Below are positions 24,701-35,883 of a stretch of 64,000 bases of DNA, piece after piece (the stretch's first letter is position 1; every line of letters begins with the position of its first letter). The position numbers were made by a program, and so were the translations under genes. Location of the stretch: assembly GCA_910574455.1 (NCBI GenBank), contig CAJSYZ010000002.1, positions 2,133,671 through 2,197,670 of the forward strand, in the 5' to 3' direction. Below the pieces are notes generated by a model, which was given only the letters and a program-made list of their open reading frames with translations, was not told the DNA's origin and ran no database searches. Source of the DNA: Trichaptum fuscoviolaceum. Its lineage: Eukaryota > Basidiomycota > Agaricomycetes > Hymenochaetales > Trichaptaceae.

Positions 24701-25570
24701 GATTCGTCAAATAGCGCACTGACTTTCGCAAGTTCATTCTGCCTCTCTCTTGAAGGAGCGTCGGCCTTCGCAAACAGTTTGATAGCTTTCTGGGGCACTT
24801 GTTTGCTACGGGCTAATTCCTCCTTCCGTTGCCGTTCTTTCTCTTCTTTCTGAGCAATACTAAGTAATGCGCTGAATCCGAACAAACATAACTAGCTTAC
24901 TTTGCGTTTAGCCGCATCCTTTTCTCTGTCCATAGACTCTTTGAAGAAGCGCCTCTCTCGTTCTACCAAGAACCGCATAAATCAGTACAAAAAAAGCTGC
25001 ATACAGGTTGAGAGCAGTACCGATCCAGGAGCTGTCTGCAGCAAATACACTCCCTATATTTTGACCCGGATTGCGTTTCTTTTCTTTACCATTCGGTACG
25101 TGTTTCCAGAACTTCTTCAACAACACATCACAGTTTGAGACATTGTCTTCCGGTTCCCAACTGAGCAGGATATAAGTTTAGCCTATCGTCAGATGTCCTA
25201 CATAAGCACTGTGCAGTGGTTTACCTGTCATCACCGGAGGAGTAGCCATACCACTATACAATCAGGGAGTGGGCGACATGCTCGAGTTCAGCTTTAACCA
25301 ATGCTTTACCTTTACAAGGTATTCCTACAGGATTGTAGTGTAAGCGTGGCGAAACAAACAAACGCGCAGGTACTCACAAATTTACCGTCATCTGCCACCT
25401 TGGCTTTTGTTATCACCTCTATCGAGATTCATGGGCCAATAAGTAAAATGCAAAATGCTAGATTTATGATGCTTACCGACGTGGAACTCCGGTTCCTCCT
25501 CTGAAGCACTGTTGTCGACAGAGCCAATCTCGCTGCTGTCGTCTACAGGAGCTCTTCTTTTGTGTGACAT
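21772..25570 (-). CDS. Large chromodomain protein, Chp1-like layout (heterochromatin-associated)
   Basis: The N-terminus (MSHKRRAPVDD) leads into an acidic patch and a chromodomain split over at least four exons (25210-25500): EFHVEVITKAKV, DGKFEYLV, KWYGYSSGDD, SWEPEDNVSNCDVLLKKFW. The three aromatic cage positions read F, W, Y, so methyl-lysine binding is plausible. A Lys/Glu-rich helix follows (EKEERQRKEELARSKQ, about 24800), then a Pro/Ser linker with MMPPPPLPTSAF. Next is a beta-rich segment starting DWKWTGNL (about 23600) that looks like a SPOC-type barrel. A long C-terminal domain contains VRVIFVHIGALRTLNKL and FITYGSHESVKPIYWG, and ends GSAVI. Chromodomain, SPOC-like and C-terminal globular domains in this order recall S. 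pombe Chp1 of the RITS complex. The chromodomain is certain; the Chp1 relation is inference. The gene is divergent from LSC2 (198 bp). Confidence 0.75.
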
Positions 25571-25768
25571 ATTACTGGCGTCAAGGACGAAAAGGCGATG
25601 AGTCTGAGCATGACGCGTATTGAAGCGCGTTACCGTCACTGGCACTGGCATGGCCTCAACGCGACGGACATTACCGGTGAGTTCCCGGGTGATTGCCTTT
25701 CCCGCTTCTGTCGTACCGTCAGGCATCGTCACGAACGTCTCCTTTATCTTCCTCCTCGTCATCCACTA
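25571..25768. promoter_or_regulatory. Short bidirectional promoter region
   Basis: Only 198 bp separate the start codons of the chromodomain gene (minus) and LSC2 (plus), so both promoters must overlap here. No specific motif was identified. Confidence 0.45.
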
Positions 25769-27448
25769 TGCTCGCGTCATTGCGCAAAGCCAGCGGCCGG
25801 CTTGCATCCAAGGTTTGTCTTGCTCAGTAAGAAACTTTTCCATCAGCTGCTCACTCTGCACCAGGCTGCATCTGCAGGTCAGAAGCGGTTTCTTTCCATC
25901 CATGAATATCAGTCGGTCACCCTCCTGAACTCGGTTCGTCAATCAAAATCACTTCTCGTATCTAGCTAACGAACGTTTGACTTTAGTATGGAATCCCGAC
26001 CCCGAAGAGTATCGTGGCCAAGTCGCCTGAAGAGGCGTTCAGTGTTGCGAAGAAATTCGGTGTGTTCAAATGATTTAAAAGCCTCACTTCTACAGTTTAA
26101 CGAGAAACACTTGAAGGTACGAGCGACCTTGTCATAAAGGCGCAGGTTCTTGCTGGTGGACGTGGAAAAGGCAAATTTGACAATGGATTCCAGGGCGGTG
26201 TTCATCTCGTGAGCAGGTACTTTAATATCACTTTTCCTGTCTTCGAACACCTCGCTCACCTATGAAACAGCCCGGAGCAGGCACAAGAATTCGCTGGGAA
26301 GATGATCGGCGCGAAGCTTATCACGAAGCAAACTGGCGAGAAAGGCCGGATATGCAACGCTGTGAGTCCATTCTCGCTATACCGTAGCGTCATCACTGAA
26401 TATCTTCAGGTCATGCTCGCTGAGCGCCGTGATCCGTCTCATGAATACTACGTTGCAGTTCTGAATGACCGTGTCACACAAGGACCAGTACTTGTCGCGT
26501 CCAGCCAAGGTGGTATGAACATTGAGGAAGTTGCAGCGAAAGACCCGGACGCCATCATCACCTCACCTATCGACTTTGCCAAGGGTATCAGCACCGAGGA
26601 GGCGTTGAGCATCGCGAAGAAGCTTGGCTTCAAGAGCGAACAAGCACAGAAAGAGGCTGCTGAGATTTTCCAGAAACTCTATAAAATCTTCAAGGACAAG
26701 GACGCGACCCAAATCGAGATCAATCCCATGGGCGAAACTGCCGATGGCCATGTCTTGTGGTAAGTTTACATTGAAGCTGAACTCCTTATTCTAAGTTTCA
26801 ATTTCAATTTAGCATGGATGCGAAGTTCGGCTTCGATGACAATGCAGAATTCCGCCAGCAGGATGTCTATGCATTGCGAGACATTTCGCAAGAGGAGCCC
26901 TCTGAAGTCGAGGCTCAGAAATACGGCTTGAACTTCATCAAGCTTGATGGAAACGTCGGTTGTCTCGTCAACGGTGCTGGTCTCGCCATGGCCACCATGG
27001 ACGTGCTCAGCCTTCACGGTGGACAGCCCGCCAACTTCCTTGATGTTGGAGGGTAAGTCTCATTTGTCGCTATTCTGTGGAATTTTAGTGATAACTTTAT
27101 TTTAAAGAGGAGCAACCCCTGATACAGTCAAAAAGGCCTTCGAGATTCTCCTTGCTGACCCTGCTGTGAAGAGTATATTTATCAACATCTTTGGTGGCAT
27201 CATGCGGTGTGACTACATTGCAGAGGGTGTGATCAAGGCGACTCAGGATTTGGCACTCAAAATCCCTCTTGTCGTTAGGCTGAAAGGTACTAAGGAGGAG
27301 GAAGCGAAAGAGTGCGTTCCAACATCTTTGTTATAGGTAACATACTAATGGTCTACTTCATAGACTCATTCGAAAATCTGGCCTCAAAATCTTCGCCTTT
27401 GATGACTTAGACGAGGCTGCTGAACAGGCGGTCCAGGCTGCTCATTAA
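25769..27448 (+). CDS. LSC2: Succinyl-CoA ligase (ADP/GDP-forming) beta subunit, mitochondrial
   Basis: This citric-acid-cycle enzyme converts succinyl-CoA to succinate with nucleotide phosphorylation. Exon 1 gives [15 protein letters not shown], a basic presequence. After a 35 bp intron come [22 protein letters not shown] (conserved ATP-grasp start), [49 protein letters not shown] (nucleotide and CoA loop), NFLDVGGGATPDTV, and [10 protein letters not shown]. It ends EQAVQAAH. The phosphohistidine lies on the alpha subunit, which is not in the window. At least nine short introns are needed and all have GT-AG ends. Length is about 420 residues, as expected for the family. Confidence 0.94.
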
Positions 27449-27748
27449 TAGACTGCTTATGTTCTACTTTTAATGCGTAGTAGAGTTGCTTTAATACCAT
27501 TCACAAGGCTGTAGCACCTTGCAATAATGACGAGATGTCATCCTATATTTATTTGTTTGCCATGATAGATTCCTTTATAGCACACCTTGACCATCAGAGT
27601 GGGAAGTGAAACAATGCAATAGAATTAAATTCATGAAAAAAGCGGAAGAGAACAATGAGAACAATAAAAACTACAAGATGTTGCAAATAACAAGGTCGAA
27701 TGTTTTACTGTACGCATTACTTGTAACTCCGAGAAGAATCACCATCTT
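27449..27748. other. Intergenic, convergent 3' flanks
   Basis: Three hundred A/T-rich bases lie between the LSC2 stop and the stop of the long disordered-protein gene. Nothing else is recognised. Confidence 0.55.
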
Positions 27749-30700
27749 TTACCAGGACGGTCTGATGAAGGACTGAGGAGGTACAGGGTTGTACCCAGGA
27801 TTATGGACAGCGAAGCGAGGTGTCGGCGCAGCAGGAGACTGTGACATAGGATTCGGAGGATGGCGCTGATCCATTCGGATTTGAGGTGGCATTGTACCAC
27901 GACCCATGCCTATTGCACCTGCGTACGGCTGGGGCTGGGGCGCCGGGCCGGGTGGAGGGGGATGCATGACCATCGGGCTCGTTGTGTACATCATATGGGG
28001 AGGAACAGGGGATGCTTGAGGCATGACTGGGCTAACAAGTAGTTGAGAGCCCATGGGCCGAGTATATGGAGACGGTTGTGATTGAGCGGCAGTAGGTGGA
28101 GGGTACATGCCATTCTGCACCCCAGGCATGCTGTAAGGCATTAATTGTGGGCTGTAAGGTGAAGAAGGCTGGGGCCGCATCATCTGTGGACCCTGTTGTG
28201 GAGGGAGTGGCATCCACACTGGTTGACCATACGGTGTTGTCGCGGGTGACTGCATGGTATTTGGCATAACATGACTGTAGACTAGCGTAGGGGGACTTGG
28301 GGAATGCCCGTGCATATGAGAAGGATAGCCAATATAATGAGGGCGGGGAACGCCAGGGTCCATTGGAGGCTGAGGATGACCTATCGGGGTTGGCTTCAAG
28401 GGCTTGTGCCCATTTAAGGGCGATCCCATTCCGGGTGAGAATGGATTAGGACGTAAAGCGTTCGATGGGCCAGAGGGTACTGTTTGAAACGCCCTAGTAA
28501 CCTCAGACGCCGACATCCGTGAGGGTGGAGCAACTGGACCTGGCAAAGGAGGGGTACCACCGTCCTCTGATTTCACTTCATGGATTGAGAATGGCACTGT
28601 GGTAAGATCGTCCGCAATGCCCTTAAGAGAGTTTACTATTGGCATGCCCTCCTTATCCGAAGTCTGAGACCAAACAGCCTTGAGGTGTTCTGGATCAACT
28701 CTTGCAGGCGATCTGACCCATGCAGCTGATGAGCTCTGAGAAGGCGGTGTAGCTGGGTGACTTCGTAATAGAGGGTCAGTCTAGAAAAACCGATCAGCGA
28801 GTTTCAATGGATAAGCTATGATGAAAGCCAACGTACCTCTTTCTCCGTCGCCCTGCTATCTGAGAAAGAAGGTTGAGAGGGTGCCGTATTTGCCGCCAAA
28901 GGTACAACAGTAGTGGTCACTTCATGGATATGCATAGATGTGGCTAGGGGTACTTCGGCACTCAAAGATGTTTTCCTGGACTCTGTCTCTCTGGGGCGAC
29001 TTGATTGTACTTGATCAGTTTCACCCTCTAGTTCACTGGTAACAGTGAATGTGACGTTTCCGATGGTGCTTTTGACAGTTGTTGATTGTGTCCGCACATC
29101 CCTGTAGAACCCAACGTCAGAGCCGTCAAGAATCTTCTGAGGAATTTTGGCCTTGCTCGAAGTTCTACTATGTGAACTATCGCCCGAGGTCGCATTTGGC
29201 TGACCACTCTGTACAAAGTTAAGATCCGGAGGCGGAGACCGACTAGTAACATTGAGCTCCGAAATAGTACTTGTAGTAACTTCCGATCGGGTGGACGTTG
29301 GTCTCCAAGAATCCTTGTCAGTTTTGCTTGGTCTGCCGAACGCGCCAGGTGGTACTGTCGAAGGTGCACTCCCCGGAGGGATTACCACACGCGTAGGCTG
29401 CTGAGCATTCACAGCTCCGAGGTAACGTGGGATCCTTCTCGACTTGGGCAACATCACCCTAGGCTTCCTGTGCGGAGATTTTCGGAAAAGCACGTCCACT
29501 ATGGACAAGTTTCTCTTAGTCATACCATCAGGCGGAGGATCCAGTGATATGATATCCCATCGCACGGGGCCAGCAGATGTGATTTTCGCAAAAATAGCTT
29601 GTTTTTTCGATAAAGGACTGCGAGGTCGACTGCTCTTTGGTAACGCCACCACAAATTTGCCATCAGGAGGTGCAGGGCTACGAGGAGGTTCTGGGCGAGT
29701 CAGCTCGAATGGCTCATGACGTGAGCCACTCTGCTGTGTGCCGGGTGGACGTAGAGCAGGAGGAAGCCACTTTTCACGCCTTGGAGCTACAGGCTGGATT
29801 TGACTGACCGTGGATGAGATGGTGGGTTGCGTTTGTTTAGGAGATTCTGACGCCGCGTCGACGATAGAAGATGAAGGTTTGCTCGTATGCATCCCGTCTA
29901 GGGCACCCTTGATGCGCGACATAGTATCATCAAGCGCAGAAAGAGGTGCTTCTCGAAACGCCGTTTGGTTCCTCGTTAACCTCGGGACTCCCGGAGACAA
30001 TGGAGGCTGAGCATGGTGATTCTGCGAAGGATGGTGTGGAGTGGTTGAAGACGCATCAATTGACGATGAAGGGGTCTTAGACGGAGACTGTGTGGAAGAC
30101 GGTGGAGAAAGGTCGTGCTCCCGCTCGTGCGCATGGAAAAGCCTGGGCTGAGAAATGGCGCTTTTCGCATCATCCGATGTGTCTACTTTCGATAGCGCCG
30201 AAGGACCGTCAGTGATAGGCTTGATAGGGCCGCTTCGTCGCCATGTCTGCGGCTCCGGTTTATCGGGAGGGGCATCGAAGAAGTCACTCGCAACGGAGCG
30301 TGATGTCCTCAAAGAGCGCTCCGGGTCTCGGGTAGAAATTGTAGATGTATTCTCCTCACCAATGAAGCGACCGAAATCCTTGAAATCAATGACTTCCATG
30401 CTTTCTTCATTCTGGAGCGATTCAAATGCATGCACAACGGGGACAGGCGCTGCTAGCAAATGTTCCTTTGATATATCAATGTTCGAGTTCTGAACTGGCA
30501 ATACGGGCGGCTTAGACTTCGCTCTCCATGAATCTGCCTTATCAGCAATCGGCGCCGTGGGTCCTTTTCGAACAGTGTCAGGAATTGCTGGTGGGCGTTC
30601 AGAGCCTCTTGTTGAAGGAGCACGACCCCAAGGCCTTGTATTCATCACGTCTGACGCAGGTTTGCTCTTCTGAGAGCTGTCGACAGGCACCGCAGAGCGG

Positions 30701-33168
30701 ACGGCATCTTCGATGACATGGAGCACTTCTGCCTGGATTAAGAGGTAAGTGGAAATTCAGTCAGAATCGAAGTCAGCGCACCTCTGAAGGTTTCGAGGAA
30801 TTCGGTTGATGAGTCTCGGAACTGTTTAAGGACGACTGTAGATTACTGTCCGGAGCAGCCGCAACCTTTCCACTCTCCTCCGCAATGTTTTTTCCATCAT
30901 TCGCCTTTGCAGCCGCAATTCTTGCCTCGAGCTCGGCGGCCTTCTTCCGAGCGCGTTCCTGAGCTTTCAACCGCTCTTCCTCTTCCTGTTGTTTCCTTTG
31001 CTTCGCGCGTTCCGCACTCTCAGCGAGAAAAGCCTTTCGAAGGGCATCGAGATCAGCCGGAGGTTCAGCGGAAACAGACTCTGTCGCTTGAGGAAGGTCC
31101 GGCTGAGCGGATGATTGTTGTCCTTTACTAACGCCTTCGTCACTCTCGGCTTTACGTTTTGGTTTGGGGTCTATTTCGGGCAATGAACGAGTTTCCGGTA
31201 GAGCATCTGGTGCAGCTGGAGGATGTGTTTGGATGAGATGAGGCGGGGGGTGCCTGTCGAGATCTCTGTGGTGCGGATGAAGGCCAGATGCGTCAGGAGG
31301 ACCGCGTCTCGCCCATGAATGTCTGGATCCTCGTTCATCACCAACGGCTAAATGCGCAGTGCCATTGATGCCATCCGCTTCTCGTGCTTTTAACCGTTCA
31401 AACCCATCTGATGATTGAGAGGCAACACTCCCTGATTCAAATGCTTCGGTGTCTCGTCGATTGTCCGGCGGTCCACGAGATCTCTCGTGATTAGGTTTTT
31501 GTAAGACCTGTATATGAGATCCAAAGGTATGCGGAGGAGCGTCACGATCTAGTTTATGGCTAGACGACTGACCGATCGTGTCATGAACAACATTTCGTTG
31601 AAAAGGAGAATGCGGGGGACCGTGCTGTCCAGGAGCAACTACCCCTGGCCTATTCGCATTAGAATAAGGCTCCATTCTATTGCTTCTCTCATTGAATAAG
31701 ACACGGGATTGATTGTGGTCTCTGGTAGACGCAGGCGAATGAGCTGAAAAGTTTGACGACGTTTCCGAGAGTGAGGATCGACTACGAGGCCCTTCATATC
31801 TAGGCCCAGTATGGACGTCAGGGACATGAGGGCGTTGCTCATGACGAGCTCTTGGCCAACTTCGATCGAAGTCGTCGGCAAATCGTTCTTCTTTGCTCAC
31901 AGGACCAGTCGATGGAGCGGCACTCGAGCCCTCGACTTGTCCCTTCAACAAGGATTCAGACTTTGCCTGTTCATTCACCTGAATTGTGTACTGTCGACCA
32001 TCACCAAACTCAATTACACCATCCAAGAAGTCATTATCGTCTTCCTCCATCTAAAATCAAACGTCAAAATGCACACATATAATTCCAGTCTGGTGGACCT
32101 CTCACATCGTCCCAGTGGTGTGCATTTGGATCCAAATGTACGCCACGGAATGCATCTGCAGTTTCAAGCAAGGCCTGCTTTTGAGCTTCTACGACTTCCG
32201 CCGCAGCTTTCATGTCTGCATGCTTGACCAAAAGGCCTAATAATAGATCTAATTTGAGCAAAAACAAACACACTATCTCTGTGACATACCTTGCGCAGCT
32301 TCTGCAGCAGTGGGAAAATCACTAGGAGCACCCAAACCCAAAGATACATCTCCTGGATTCACGCTTCTCCATGCTGGCTTTCCCGGGACACTCTGGCCAT
32401 CAGCTTTCTGTCTCAGAGTGCTACGAGCCTGCGGCTGTACAAGTCTGCTGGTAGGAGCATTTTGAGGTGGCCCGTGTCCTACACCAGGTCCTGAGGACAC
32501 CGATTTGCCTTCTGCAGGGGTTGGCGCCGTGCCTGGGGTAGACACAGAAGGTGTAGCAGAAGCAGGACGCGACCATCCTGGACCAGGTGAGGCTGATAAC
32601 GGTGTAGCTGTGAGTTTCGCAGTGACCAGGCGTGAGTGTGAAAGAGCAGTTTGCGGGGCTGGCCTTACTGAAAACGTTACGGAGGAAGTCAGTAATCGAC
32701 CACATAGTAACTTTCGCTTTGAGTGAAGAAAAACATGATGAATAGCTCGCCACACACCTACGGGACCCGCCTGCCTACTACTCGAACTCGCTGATGTATG
32801 GCCGCCGCTTGCACCAGTCACTGACTGATTCTTCTCCAAAAACTTCTTATTGATGTTAACCGCGCTAAAGCGTTTCACAGGCGGTACGTAGCTGGGCGCC
32901 GCCGTCGACGCCGACGCACTCGCAGGTTTACGCTCTGCCGATGTTTCTCGACTCTGTTGCGCGCTCCCCTTCGCCGACTCTCCGTCCGGTCTTGCAGCTT
33001 CAGGCTCGATCAACTTCGCGGACTCGTCATGAGCGTGTTTGGTCGGCGCGTCAGGGGATGAAGTAAATGTGATATCTTCTGACTGTTGTCTCGCCTCGTG
33101 CGTGCCGTCAACCTGACCGTTCACAGTGACAGAAGACACGGCAATTTCGGTTTCCTTGTTCTCCATAC
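27749..33168 (-). CDS. Very long, mostly disordered Pro/Ser-rich protein (weak PRRC2/BAT2-like N-terminus)
   Basis: Exons around 32763-33168, 32290-32667, 32105-32240, 30783-32050, 28840-30733 and 27749-28780 join in frame to roughly 1,690 residues. The start is MENKETEIAVSS. An early conserved-looking block reads PPVKRFSAVNINKKFLEKN, later followed by PAWRSVNPGDVSLGL and SDFPTAAEAAQ. This order (a conserved Asn/Lys block, then a W, then a Phe-Pro motif) loosely resembles the BAT2 N-terminal domain of PRRC2 proteins. Next comes a short acidic segment EEDDNDFLDGVIEFGDGRQY. A charged coiled coil follows (ERAKQRKQQEEEERLKAQER, about 30950). The C-terminal 300 residues are Pro/Met/Gln-rich with many PxxP and HPPPPG runs, and the protein ends SFIRPSW. 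I do not recognise a catalytic domain. RNA or ribonucleoprotein binding is a guess from composition. Confidence 0.7.
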
Positions 33169-33326
33169 ACACGTCGAAGGACGCCGCTTGGTATAAAGTG
33201 GATGCGGCTATTGCAGTAGGAGTGTATGAAAAGATGGAATAACAAAGTTTGCAGAGGCCAAGGCGTAGCGAGTAGTTCATTAGACTCAGCACATTAAATA
33301 AAGAGAGAAAGCACAAACCTTATCCG

Positions 33327-33583
33327 ATGGTATCTTCAGGCCAAATATTGAAGGCCTTGGAAGTTGTAAGGCGCGATTGCTCGTAGCTATAAATTTGAGC
33401 AGGACGGTCCTGCGGTGAAGACAGGTGGTCCAGAGAAGTCCCAGTCTAAAAGTAGCCAACCTCCTGCCTCACCTGGTAACTGTCATTACGAAAGCAAATC
33501 CTTCGGTCCCAAACAAACCGGACGACTTCAAGTTCAAGTTGCAACGAGAAATAGACATGGTGGAAGAAGATATTATTTGCTAA
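33327..33583 (+). CDS. Small unrecognised protein (65 residues)
   Basis: Two exons (33327-33365 and 33425-33583) with a 59 bp GT-AG intron sum to 198 bases. The product starts MVSSGQILKALEV and continues with a hydrophobic-helical part (LKVANLLPHLVTVITKAN). It then has PSVPNKPDDFKFKLQREID and ends MVEEDIIC. The phase fits exactly, and the gene fills the gap between a divergent neighbour (33168) and a convergent one (33701), as a real gene would. I do not recognise the family. Alternative splicing near 33562 could change the last residues. Confidence 0.5.
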
Positions 33584-33700
33584 AGCTCTACATCTACGTC
33601 AGGATTCGTTCTAGTGCTTCATGCAGTTTACAGAAACAGATTTGCAAATCCCAGCGACACATCCGCGCATCGACGAAATACGCAACCCCAATACCAACAC

Positions 33701-34846
33701 TTATTTCTTTTGCTCCTCAGGTTTCGGCGGTGGTGGCAAAGGCTTGAATTCCGCAGGTCTGTTCGCTGGTGTTCCATTACCAACCATCTCCCATGGCGAG
33801 GATGCCTCGAAGTTGCTACATCGACGTCATTATTATGGGCTATGTTTACACGATGAATCGCGACTTACCGGAACGCCTGAGTTAGCTGGAGAGGTTCATA
33901 GACAACACGTTTACGCTCTTCGTCATAGCGAACTTCGGTATACCCCTACTCAAGGAGTCAGGGTCCAGCTAAGCGACTCACTTATGTACCTTAACTTACG
34001 GTCAATGGGAAATCCTTTCGTAAGGGATGTCCGTCGAATCCTGTAAAAAATGTTTGAGACGGTTGACAAGGTCTGATCAGCTCGGACGAACCATAATCTG
34101 TCAGGATGCGGCGCCTGTAGATATGTTTATTAACTGCAATTCCCCGCGGGTTACACCAATAACACTCACAAGTCTGGATGGTCTGTGAAGAACACACCAT
34201 ACATATCCCATGTTTCTCGTTCATACCTGATAAAGATTCTTGTCAATCCAGTCTCCCAGAGCCCTCTCATGTACGCACCAGTCGGCACCCCGGAAAACGG
34301 AGCAAGCACTAGGAACGCCGTCCGCTTCGCCTGCGTACGTCTTCACCCGAATCCGCCCAGCATACTTATAGCTCAGCAAGTTATACACAACCTCGAACCG
34401 CTTGTCCTTCTCCGGGAAGTCGACAGCCGTGATATCCACAACGGTCTTGAACTGGCACTGCGAATGGTCGCGCAAGAACGTGAGGACGGGTACGACGCCC
34501 GATGGGCAGATGTGCAGGGAGAGTTCGTCTTTGCAGACAGAGAACTGCTGAATAAATTTCGGCAGTGCCTGCATGAGGTATGAGCCATAGTGATGTAAGT
34601 CTTCTGTCGTCTTTGCATGGAGGGTCACGGAAGGATTCGGTGAAGTAGGCTCGCTGAAAGGGGCGGCAGACGCTATGGATTGCACGCATTTCAGTGAAGC
34701 AAGGATAGCTAGATAATTATGAGTTTCAAACCTTTCGACGGCGAGGAGCTGCTGATATAACGACTAGCAAGAATTCTAGCACTGCTGGTAGCTGGTCTCG
34801 ACGCGCGCAGCAGCGCCGCCGCTCGGACGAGCCCTCGAGTGGACAT
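33701..34846 (-). CDS. NDUFS3: NADH:ubiquinone oxidoreductase 30 kDa subunit (complex I, NDUFS3)
   Basis: NDUFS3 is a core peripheral-arm subunit of mitochondrial complex I. Exon 1 encodes a classic presequence, MSTRGLVRAAALLRASRP, rich in Arg and Ser. Later exons give LHHYGSYLMQALPKFIQQF, CPSGVVPVLTFLRDH, VVDITAVDFPEKDKRFEVVY, RIRVKTYAGE and the signature [41 protein letters not shown] follows in the usual order. The C-terminus ends in a Pro/Lys-rich tail (PPPPKPEEQKK), as in fungal homologues. The 34.0-34.2 kb segment contains short introns. It is divergent from SPF27 with only 130 bp between start codons. Confidence 0.93.
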
Positions 34847-34976
34847 GGTGAACGTTGAGCTTGCCAACAAGTTACGAGTGGGATCATGAAGGCGATCCTA
34901 ACCGTGAGAATTTCTAAAGTTCTATTCAAAGTCCATTGCTTGCTCTATGTAACTTCAAGATTCTATATCTTTCGCC
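34847..34976. promoter_or_regulatory. 130 bp bidirectional promoter region (NDUFS3/SPF27)
   Basis: The two start codons are 130 bp apart in head-to-head orientation, so the core promoters must be compact or shared. No named motif is seen. Confidence 0.45.
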
Positions 34977-35736
34977 ATGTCTATCGACTCCGAGACTCAG
35001 CAACAACCTGAGATACTGGACTCACTGCCATATTATGACAATGACATTGAAATAATACCCGCTCTGAGACAGAAGGTAGATGCAGAAATCGCTCGTGAGC
35101 AGAGAACAAACTCACAGCAGGCTCTGCATCCCAAAGTACCACCTCCGGTAGAGCTGTTCACTGTACGTCTGTCACTGTAGTAAGCTCGAAAGCAATTCTG
35201 ACGCTTCTAAAGAATAACCCCCTCCTACAAGAGGAATTAAAACGCGTCGAGTCACATAAACCTTTCCCTCCGCTAGACAGTCTTCGCTTCCAACTGCCGG
35301 CGCCAACAAACAAACCAGCGTCCGATGAGGACTGGTTAGCTGCACTCAAAAACGCGAAAGCTCAAGTAGAGCACCAGCGCATTCGGTATGTCGGATCTGC
35401 ATTTGCTCTTCTATCACCTGCTGAAGCTCTTGTAGACAAAACAACATCGCGCTCTTACAAACATACGGCGCGAACGCATGGAGAGTGCAAAACTACCTTC
35501 TGGAAAACACAGCAAAGGAGCTCGATGCTGCTCTAGAACAGCTGAAGGAACGTACGACAGAAGTGAATCGGGCACGAAAGCAGGAACAAACACGTTTAGG
35601 GGCGCAATTGACGGCGCTGGAGACAAGATGGACAGAACTCATCTCCAACGTTCTACAGATCGAATTAGCAAACGTCGCCCTAGAAGCCGAGATTAACGAC
35701 CTTTCACGCAAAGAAACCGAACTTTCCAGTATCTAA
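34977..35736 (+). CDS. Pre-mRNA-splicing factor SPF27 (BCAS2/Cwf7 family)
   Basis: SPF27 is a component of the Prp19 complex (NTC) that activates the spliceosome. The first exon reads MSIDSETQQQPEILDSLPYYDN; DSLPYYDNDIE is the family hallmark. Short introns at about 35162-35214 and 35386-35437 follow. Later exons give PFPPLDSLRFQLPAPTN and LQTYGANAWRVQNYLLE, another hallmark. The C-terminal third is a coiled coil (LDAALEQLKERTTEVNRARK and onward) and ends ETELSSI. Total length is about 215 residues, normal for the family. Confidence 0.92.
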
Positions 35737-35883
35737 TTTTTCAGCCATTTCGTAACTTTAATAAAACTTCTGTAGCAGTAGTGTTTCGCTTCTCAATATC
35801 TTAAAAATGCTGTCCAATTCAAGCTATGTGTACATCAAAGAAACTGCAAAAGATCAGCGGAATAATAGGGCCCTTCCAGAATA

